Below are positions 1-5,424 of a DNA stretch of 6,351 nucleotides, in pieces. Origin of the DNA: an uncultured Verrucomicrobiota bacterium (GTDB lineage: Bacteria > Verrucomicrobiota > Verrucomicrobiia > Chthoniobacterales > SZAS-18); the NCBI GenBank assembly GCA_937873255.1, contig CALMVM010000617.1, forward strand, positions 23,377-29,727. The letters are read 5' to 3'. Below the pieces are notes generated by a model, which ran no database searches, was not told where the DNA came from, and was given only the letters and a program-made list of their open reading frames with translations. Position numbers and translations under genes: made by a program. Numbering within the stretch: position 1 is the stretch's first letter; each line of letters starts with the position of its first letter.

Positions 1-22
1 GGAGGTGGGCGGCGGTTGGCAT
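1..22 (-). CDS. actD: Probable start of actD (ACIII subunit D), cut by the window edge
   Basis: An ATG on the minus strand at 22-20 opens a frame reading MPTAAHL before the window ends. It lies 11 bases after the actC stop codon, the tight spacing expected of the next gene in an operon. In ACIII operons the gene after actC is normally actD, a small membrane-anchored subunit (DUF3341 family), so the identity rests on gene order only. No Shine-Dalgarno-like sequence is seen in the 11 bases before the ATG. Seven codons are too few to recognise any family, and the true start could lie further left. Confidence 0.4.
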
Positions 23-33
23 GACAGCGGGTT

Positions 34-1476
34 TCAGCGTTTGGCGAGTTCCGCGAAGACAGGCGGCAACTGCGGTCCACGCACGGGTTCGCTCACGCCC
101 TCGGCGACGAGTTCGCGCATTTCCGTCATCGAGATCATCGGCAGGAAGCGGATGAAGAGGAACAGGAGCGTGAAGAAGAGTCCGAGCGTCCCCGCGAACG
201 TCGCGTAATCCCAAAACGTCGGGTAGTACATCCCCCAGCGCGAGGGTAGGAACTCGCGTTGCAGGCTGACCACGACGATGACGAAGCGTTCCAGCCACAT
301 GCCAATGTTGACGAAGAACGCCACGGCGAACAAGAGGACCGGCGTCGTGCGCACCCGGCGCGACCAGAGCGCCTGCGGCACGACGACGTTGCAAAACATC
401 AGCGCGTAGTACGACCACGCGTACGGACCGGCGAGGCGGTTGTACATCATGTATCGTTCGTATACGTCGCCGCTGAACCACGCGAAGAACGCTTCGGAGG
501 CATACCCGTAGAACACGATCAGGCCAACGGTGAGCATGACGACGGCCATGTTGTTGAGCGTGCGGTCGGTGATGTACGCTTGCAGGCCGTAGATTTTGCG
601 CACGGGGATGATGATGTTGAGCACCATCGCAAACCCGGAGTAGATCGCGCCCGCCACGAAGAACGGCGGGAAGATCGTCGAGTGCCAGCCGGGGGTCAGC
701 GCCACGGAGAAGTCGAAGGAGACGACGCTGTGGACCGAGAGCACGAGCGGCGCGGCCAACCCGGCGAGGAGCAGGTACGTCATCTTGTAACGCTGCCAAT
801 GCACCGCCGACCCTCGCCAACCCAACGCGCCGAGGCCGAAGACGATTTGTTTCCAGCGCGCCGTCGAGCGGTCGCGCAACGTGGCAAGATCGGGAATCAG
901 CCCGACGTACCAGAACAGGACCGACACCGTAAAATATGTGGATACTGCGAACACGTCCCACACGAGCGGACTGCGGAATTGCGGCCAGAGGCCCATCGTG
1001 TTCGGATAAGGGATGATCCAGTAGGCAACCCACGGACGGCCCAGATGTAGGATCGGGAACATGCCCGCGCACGAAACCGCAAAAAGCGTCATCGCCTCCG
1101 TGAAGCGATTGATGGAATTGCGCCACTTCTGGAAGACGAGCAGCAGGAGCGCCGAGATAAACGGGCCCGCGTGGCCGATGCCGATCCACCAGACGAAATT
1201 GATGATGGCGAAACCCCACGCGACCGGCATGTTGATGCCCCAGATGCCGGTGCCCTTGTAGAACAGGTAGGTGATGGAAAACAGGAACACCATCAACAAC
1301 AGGAACGCGATGCCGAAGCCCACCCACCAGCCGCGCGGGTGCTGGCCCTTGAGGACAATGTCGCCGATCTTGGACGAGACGCTGCCGAGGGTTTCGCCCG
1401 GCCCGACGAGGCGCGCGGGGTAGCCCAACGGCGAGAGCGGCTCGCGGTCGTTCGAAGATGGCGTGGAGTCGGGCAT
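34..1476 (-). CDS. actC: ActC, NrfD-like quinol-binding membrane subunit of alternative complex III
   Basis: A 480-residue polytopic protein, full length for ActC. ActC oxidises quinol in the membrane and hands electrons to the ActB iron-sulfur chain. About ten hydrophobic segments can be read, near residues 52-73, 87-110, 125-145, 172-194, 232-255, 270-292, 308-330, 354-372, 378-398 and 422-446. Family signatures include NFVWWIGIGHAG (93-104), HLGRPW (144-149), SVHSVVSFDFS (247-257), PGWHSTIFPPFFVAGAIYSGF (from 262) and ERFVIVVVSL (396-405). His144 and Asp174 keep the 30-residue spacing I recall for the proposed quinol-site His/Asp pair of characterised ActC; this is from memory. The ATG at 1476 is the only plausible start, because an in-frame TAA sits two codons upstream (1482-1480). 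No Shine-Dalgarno is seen in the 20 bases before it; an inverted repeat ends five bases upstream instead. Its 164-base distance from actB is unusual within this otherwise tightly packed operon. Confidence 0.95.
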   Translation of the reverse strand: MPDSTPSSNDREPLSPLGYPARLVGPGETLGSVSSKIGDIVLKGQHPRGWWVGFGIAFLLLMVFLFSITYLFYKGTGIWGINMPVAWGFAIINFVWWIGIGHAGPFISALLLLVFQKWRNSINRFTEAMTLFAVSCAGMFPILHLGRPWVAYWIIPYPNTMGLWPQFRSPLVWDVFAVSTYFTVSVLFWYVGLIPDLATLRDRSTARWKQIVFGLGALGWRGSAVHWQRYKMTYLLLAGLAAPLVLSVHSVVSFDFSVALTPGWHSTIFPPFFVAGAIYSGFAMVLNIIIPVRKIYGLQAYITDRTLNNMAVVMLTVGLIVFYGYASEAFFAWFSGDVYERYMMYNRLAGPYAWSYYALMFCNVVVPQALWSRRVRTTPVLLFAVAFFVNIGMWLERFVIVVVSLQREFLPSRWGMYYPTFWDYATFAGTLGLFFTLLFLFIRFLPMISMTEMRELVAEGVSEPVRGPQLPPVFAELAKR

Positions 1477-1640
1477 GATTTAACCAAGGTAGGGATGGCT
1501 CTCCGAGCCGTTCTCTAATTTTTCTGGAAAACGATCCGCTGCGGCCAAGGTCATTCCAAGCCAAAATAGGGACCGGCTCGGAGAGCCATCCCTACCTTGG
1601 TTGGGTGCCGCTTCGCGGCAATTCCGTGCAGCGTCTTTCA
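1477..1640. other. actB-actC intergenic gap, filled mainly by the inverted repeat
   Basis: These 164 bases separate the actB stop from the actC start. By contrast there are only 7 bases between actA and actB and 11 after actC. The inverted-repeat element takes up 121 of them. It leaves 38 bases on the actB side and only 5 (AAATC on the minus strand) before the actC ATG. I see no gene here on either strand: the reading frames that cross it are shadows with no recognisable protein. No clear promoter for actC and no run of T residues typical of an intrinsic terminator is visible on the minus strand. Confidence 0.75.
1482..1602. repeat. REPIN-like inverted repeat element between actB and actC
   Basis: Two perfect 29-base inverted arms (1482-1510 and 1574-1602) flank a 63-base spacer. 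Each arm is itself a small unit: it contains GTAG (1489-1492 on plus; 1595-1592 on minus) followed by a short hairpin GGCTC-3 bases-GAGCC (1497-1509 and 1575-1587). The right unit can form a longer stem, TAGGGA (1567-1572) with TCCCTA (1589-1594) around the inner stem. The left unit has only a weak counterpart (TTCTC after the stem). GTAG plus hairpin, two copies head to head and a total near 120 bases is the known layout of REP doublets (REPINs), which are mobilised by RAYT tyrosine transposases. Pairing stops exactly at both arm ends, and I see no target-site duplication. As RNA it could also act as a processing site or attenuator between actB and actC. The inverted repeat is certain; the REPIN assignment is inference. 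Confidence 0.8.
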
Positions 1641-4600
1641 TCATACCGATGGATTGGTAATGCGTGCGAGGTAAGTCGTGCGCGGCCGGGTGTTCAGGTC
1701 GGCGAACATGCCGAAATTGCGCTCCTGTTTTTTGAGCCGGGACACGCGGCTCTCCGGGTCGTTGATGTCGCCGAAGACGATGGCTTCTGTCGGACATGTC
1801 TGCTGGCAGGCGGTCTTGATCTCGCCATCGCGCACAGAGCGGTTTTCCTTTTCAGCGGTGATCTTGGCCTCGTTGATGCGCTGCACGCAAAACGTACATT
1901 TCTCCATGACCCCGCGCGAACGCACCGTCACGTCCGGGTTGCGCTGCATTTTGATCGTGAGGTGCTCGTTGTCCGCATACTGCACGAAGTTGAACCGGCG
2001 CACCTTATACGGGCAGTTGTTGGAACAATACCGCGTGCCGATGCAGCGGTTGTAGACCTGTTCGTTAAGACCCTCGGGGCTGTGCAGCGTCGCCGCGACC
2101 GGGCAGACGACCTCGCACGGCGCGTTCTCGCAATGCATGCACGGCACGGGCTGGTGATACATCGCCGGGTTATCGAGATTTTCGCCCTCGTAATAACCGT
2201 CCACGCGAATCCAATGCATCTCGCGTCCCTTGATGACCTCGCCCTTGCCCACGATGGGGATGTTGTTCTCGGATTGGCAGGCGACCATGCAGGCGTTGCA
2301 GCCGATGCAGGTGTTCAGGTCGATGGCCATGCCCCACGCGTGACCCGGATAGGTATGGTCGGGCGGGTAGAGCGTGTCGTCGCGGCCGGGAGTTTCGGTG
2401 TTCGCGGGTTCGAGCGATGGCTTCTTGCGGTATTCCTCCAGCGTACCGACGCGGTAGATGTCGCGGCCTTCGGTGGAATGGTGGTTTTGCGCGCAGGCGA
2501 GTTCCCACTTCACGCCGGGTACCTTCTTGATTTCCAATCCGACACCGAAGCCCATCGCGTCGCTCGTGCGCAACGCGTACGCGTTGACCCCCTGCCCGCT
2601 GCCGACGCTGCCCGCCGCCGTGCGTCCGTAGCCGAGGTGGAGCGTGACGGAGTTTTCCGCCTGCCCGGGCTGAATCCACACCGGCGCGTGGACGCTGCGG
2701 CCCTTGAAGGTGAGTTCGACCACGTCCTCGTTGGCGACGCCGAGTTTTTCGGCGAGCCGGGGGCTCAGGAGCGCGGCGTTGTCCCATGTTAGTTTGGTGA
2801 TGGGCTTGGGCGTATCCTGGAGCCAGCCGTTGTTGCAAAAGCGCCCGTCCCAGACGGTGTAGTCAGGCTTGAAGACGAGTTCGAGCGTATCGGCGGAAGG
2901 CGGTTCGACAGACACTTTTACCCACTCGGGTTCCGCAGCTGCCACCGTGGGTGGCACCGCACTCGCTGCCAGTCCATCGTGAATGACCTTGCGCCACGCT
3001 TTCTCGATACCCTCCCCCGGATGAGTCGCCTGCCACTGGCCGCGCACGATGTCGTATGCGCCACGCGGAGATTGCTCCAGCACTAGCATATCCAGCAACT
3101 CGTGCGCGGTGCGCCCCTCGTATAGAGGCATGATCAGCGGTTGCATAACCGAAGCCGTCCCATCGAAAGCGCATGCGTCATTCCACGATTCGAGATAATG
3201 CGCGAGAGGCAGATGCCATTGGCATCGCTGTGCGGTCTCGTTGTAGGCGAGTCCGAGGTGAACGTTGTGTTTCACCTTGCCCTGAGCTCCGGAAAAATCC
3301 AGATCAGCCGGTGCGTTGTAACCCGCGTTGCCGCCGATCTGCACCAGCAGATCGACTCTGCCCGCATTCGCATCATCAACCAACTCTTTGAGCGAAGCGG
3401 TCTGCCGTACGGAGTTCGCCTCGGAGCTTCCACGATAATAGACGGTGTGCCCCACGTTCCCGAAAACCGTGTTCAGCTGGTGCGCCATTGCGTGCACCTG
3501 CTGCGTTTGCCCCTCCCCGGCGATGACAATTCCGGCACCCTGATTTTGCGCCAGGTCCAACACCGCTCCCGTCAGCCATCCACGCCATTGTTCCGGCGCG
3601 GTTTCTTGCACTGTATCCAATCGTTCCCTCAACCACCGTGTCAGCTCGGTGATTTCCGATGCCCGGCAGACCAACCGTCTGTCTGCCATCGTGCCGGTAA
3701 TCGATGGGGTAGGTTCGGCCACATACAAGCGGCTCATCGTTGGCTGCAACGGGTTGGACGCTTCTATCACTACGCTGCGGCCTTGCGCAAACTGCCGCGC
3801 GTACGCCAAGCTCGCAGGGTGGCCGAACAGGAAGTCGCTGTCCAGCGAAACGATGACTCTGGCTTTGCCGAAATCGTAGTCCGCTACCGTTCGACCATCA
3901 TCGAAAGTGGTTTGCCCAAAATTGTCCCGGTTCCAAGGCTCGTACTGGTGCCACTTGGCCTGCGGATATTTCTTGAGTAGAGCATCGAGCTGCGCTGCCA
4001 GCGTGGGTGAAGTCACTGTCTCCGTCAGGATGCGCAAGCCCGCGCCCTGCTTCGGGCGTTGTTCGGCGAGCGCGTTGACGAGGTCCGCCATGAACTCGTC
4101 CCAACTGCTCACCTCCCCCGCGCGCAACACCGTGCGCGTGCGTTCGGGATCGTATAACTCCAAGATCGACGCCTGATGGAAAACGTTCGCCGCGCCGAGA
4201 CTCATCGGGTGATCGGGATTGCCCTCGATCTTCGTCGGGCGGCCCTCGTGGCTTTCGACGAGCAGACCGGTCGCGTAACCGCCGATGGTCATCGCGGTCG
4301 CGTATTGCAGCGGGATACCTTGGATGAGTTGCTCGGGCTGCTTGACGTAGGGCAGGATTTTTTCCTGTGGCTGGCGCGTGCAGGCCGTCACTCCGGCCAG
4401 CGCGAAACTCGCCGCCATCAATTTGAGAAAATCCCGCCGGCTCTGGCCCTCGGGCCATTCGCTCGCGCCGCGCGGGTATTCGCGGTGCAGCCATTCGTGG
4501 AACTCGGGCGTTTCCGCGACCGCTTCCAGGCTGCGCCAGTATTTCTTCCCGCCGCCCGCCGCCGCCGCCAGCTTCGCGCGCACCGCTGCCAGGTCGAGCG

Positions 4601-4664
4601 CCGGACGCGCCGGGGCGGAAGCGGCACAACCGCAGGAAGGTGAGCAAGGCGCGGACGGATTCAT
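1641..4664 (-). CDS. actB: ActB, Tat-exported molybdopterin-oxidoreductase-like/ferredoxin fusion subunit of alternative complex III
   Basis: A 1007-residue protein that relays electrons from the quinol site of ActC to the heme subunits at the periplasmic membrane face. Residues 1-75 are an extended leader containing KKYWRSLEAVAETPEFHEWL, typical of this family. A twin-arginine motif SRRDFLK follows (75-81), then a hydrophobic stretch and a lipobox-like VTAC with Cys95. Residues about 105-760 resemble molybdopterin oxidoreductases, but I see no N-terminal iron-sulfur cysteine set, in line with ActB carrying no molybdenum cofactor. The C-terminal ferredoxin domain has CIGCNACMVAC (786-796), CMHCENAPCEVVC (842-854), CIGTRYCSNNC (874-884), CTFC (923-926) and CQQTC (953-957). 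The Thr in CIGTRYC replaces a usual Cys and fits one [3Fe-4S] beside three [4Fe-4S] clusters. The ATG at 4664 is 7 bases after the actA stop with a weak GAAGAAG ahead of it. Codon use shifts sharply in the middle of the gene. Confidence 0.96.
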   Translation of the reverse strand: MNPSAPCSPSCGCAASAPARPALDLAAVRAKLAAAAGGGKKYWRSLEAVAETPEFHEWLHREYPRGASEWPEGQSRRDFLKLMAASFALAGVTACTRQPQEKILPYVKQPEQLIQGIPLQYATAMTIGGYATGLLVESHEGRPTKIEGNPDHPMSLGAANVFHQASILELYDPERTRTVLRAGEVSSWDEFMADLVNALAEQRPKQGAGLRILTETVTSPTLAAQLDALLKKYPQAKWHQYEPWNRDNFGQTTFDDGRTVADYDFGKARVIVSLDSDFLFGHPASLAYARQFAQGRSVVIEASNPLQPTMSRLYVAEPTPSITGTMADRRLVCRASEITELTRWLRERLDTVQETAPEQWRGWLTGAVLDLAQNQGAGIVIAGEGQTQQVHAMAHQLNTVFGNVGHTVYYRGSSEANSVRQTASLKELVDDANAGRVDLLVQIGGNAGYNAPADLDFSGAQGKVKHNVHLGLAYNETAQRCQWHLPLAHYLESWNDACAFDGTASVMQPLIMPLYEGRTAHELLDMLVLEQSPRGAYDIVRGQWQATHPGEGIEKAWRKVIHDGLAASAVPPTVAAAEPEWVKVSVEPPSADTLELVFKPDYTVWDGRFCNNGWLQDTPKPITKLTWDNAALLSPRLAEKLGVANEDVVELTFKGRSVHAPVWIQPGQAENSVTLHLGYGRTAAGSVGSGQGVNAYALRTSDAMGFGVGLEIKKVPGVKWELACAQNHHSTEGRDIYRVGTLEEYRKKPSLEPANTETPGRDDTLYPPDHTYPGHAWGMAIDLNTCIGCNACMVACQSENNIPIVGKGEVIKGREMHWIRVDGYYEGENLDNPAMYHQPVPCMHCENAPCEVVCPVAATLHSPEGLNEQVYNRCIGTRYCSNNCPYKVRRFNFVQYADNEHLTIKMQRNPDVTVRSRGVMEKCTFCVQRINEAKITAEKENRSVRDGEIKTACQQTCPTEAIVFGDINDPESRVSRLKKQERNFGMFADLNTRPRTTYLARITNPSV
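2910..4020 (-). other. Compositional island inside actB (residues about 215-585)
   Basis: By hand count GC is about 58% over 3121-3960 but about 67% over 4021-4620. Third-position GC in three sampled blocks inside (3241-3300, 3601-3660, 3841-3900) is about 34 of 57 codons. Three flanking blocks (2581-2640, 4201-4260, 4441-4500) give about 50 of 57. Codons rare in the flanks, such as AGA, CGA, GTA, GGA, ACA and TTG, appear inside. The left-hand change in codon style near 4020 is sharp; the other edge near 2910-2940 is softer. The reading frame and family resemblance continue unbroken, so this is not an inserted gene. It could be an imported homologous segment or a less constrained part of the molybdopterin-like domain. 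Confidence 0.5.
2940..2956. repeat. Short perfect palindrome in the actB linker
   Basis: TGCCACC (2940-2946) and GGTGGCA (2950-2956) form a perfect 7-base inverted repeat around GTG. It is inside the coding sequence and specifies part of an Ala/Pro/Val-rich stretch (AVPPTVAA, near residues 570-577) that looks like an interdomain linker. It lies close to the right-hand edge of the low-GC island. It may be chance in a GC-rich gene or a remnant of a small inserted repeat. Confidence 0.35.
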
Positions 4665-4671
4665 CGCTTCT

Positions 4672-5337
4672 TCAACGGTGGCAGGTGTAACAATCCGTCA
4701 GCACTCCGGAACTCTGGACGTGGTAATCCTTCACGAGTTGCCGCGCCTGGTCGAGTTTGCCCTCATCCTTGAGCGCGACGCGTTCGGGATTAAAATTGTC
4801 CTTCCGGTCGGCGATGTACTTCTCCGGGTGCCGGTGGCATTGGAGGCACCACGCCATATAGAGCGTCTGGTTTTGCCACGTGAGTTGCATCTCGGCGACG
4901 TTGCCGTGGCAGGCGTTGCAGCCGATGCCCTTGTTGACGTGGATCGAGTGGTTGAAGTACACGAAATCGGGCAAATCATGGACCTTGTTCCACACGATGG
5001 GCTTGTTCTCCGTGAGGCTTTTTCGAACCGGCTCCAGCATCGCCTGATCGGTGTAGAGCTGGCTGTGACAGGTCATGCACGTCTCGGTCGGCGGGATGCC
5101 GGCGTACGCGCTTTTCTCGACGCCGACATGGCAGTAGCGGCAGTCGATGCCGAGTTGGCCGACGTGGTGCTTGTGACTGAAGGGCACCGGCTGCGAGATC
5201 GGAATCCACTCGCGCGTCGCCCACGGGGACCATTCCACGGCGTAAAGCACGCCAACGAGCGCCGCGAGCGCCAGCGGGACGCCGACGATCACCGCCCGCG
5301 CGAAGCCGTTACTGCTCTTGCGGAATATCTGCGCCAT
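4672..5337 (-). CDS. actA: ActA, membrane-anchored pentaheme cytochrome c subunit of alternative complex III
   Basis: A 221-residue periplasmic multiheme cytochrome that takes electrons from ActB and passes them towards the mono-heme subunit or a terminal oxidase. A single hydrophobic helix at about residues 14-34 serves as an uncleaved anchor or signal. Five CXXCH heme-binding motifs follow: CRYCH (66-70), CMTCH (87-91), CNACH (140-144), CLQCH (164-168) and CYTCH (216-220), matching the five hemes of characterised ActA. Extra His residues, such as HKHH (55-58) and HSIH (130-133), are candidate distal ligands. The last heme motif is followed by a single Arg, so the protein ends on it. I chose the ATG at 5337 because MAQIFRKSSN matches the family N-terminus; the open frame continues upstream to 5760, but only across the opposite-strand flavoprotein gene with no family resemblance. 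No strong Shine-Dalgarno precedes this ATG. It is the first gene of the operon. Confidence 0.95.
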   Translation of the reverse strand: MAQIFRKSSNGFARAVIVGVPLALAALVGVLYAVEWSPWATREWIPISQPVPFSHKHHVGQLGIDCRYCHVGVEKSAYAGIPPTETCMTCHSQLYTDQAMLEPVRKSLTENKPIVWNKVHDLPDFVYFNHSIHVNKGIGCNACHGNVAEMQLTWQNQTLYMAWCLQCHRHPEKYIADRKDNFNPERVALKDEGKLDQARQLVKDYHVQSSGVLTDCYTCHR

Positions 5338-5424
5338 GACGAACGATGACGAGCCTAGCGCGCGGACCCGGCGATGCGCGAGAAAAGTTGTGACGTTTTT
5401 TGCGTGCGCCCCGTAGAGTTTGCC
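5338..5424. promoter_or_regulatory. Divergent intergenic region between actA and the flavoprotein gene
   Basis: These 87 bases lie between two start codons facing away from each other, so promoters for both the act operon and the flavoprotein gene are likely here or just inside the neighbouring coding sequences. I find no pair of -35/-10 boxes at a good spacing on either strand. There is an AT-richer patch at 5381-5401 (AGAAAAGTTG followed by TGACGTTTTTT) in an otherwise very GC-rich stretch, which could be promoter or operator DNA. The assignment rests on gene layout rather than on a recognised site. Confidence 0.4.

Noticed and set aside
1482..1602. Intrinsic terminator after actB
   Set aside because: The loop is 63 bases and no U-tract follows the stem on the minus strand; actC follows directly, so a strong terminator is unlikely.
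1480..1797. Minus-strand frame of 105 codons crossing the actB-actC gap
   Set aside because: It overlaps the actB end in another frame and runs through the inverted repeat; the translation has no protein-like character.
1605..2792. Long plus-strand frame of 395 codons opposite actB
   Set aside because: It is a shadow of the actB ferredoxin and linker region in GC-rich DNA. The minus-strand frame carries all the cysteine motifs.
4378..5349. Plus-strand frame of 323 codons opposite the actA/actB junction
   Set aside because: It spans two real genes on the other strand, including the heme motifs of actA, and has no recognisable domain.
5359..5380. CGCGC/GCGCG stem in the divergent spacer
   Set aside because: A five-base CG-only stem with a 12-base loop is expected by chance at this GC content.
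5388..5419. TTGTGA ... TAGAGT as a sigma-70 promoter for the flavoprotein gene
   Set aside because: The spacing is 20 bases and a transcript would start at or after the ATG at 5425, so it is not convincing.
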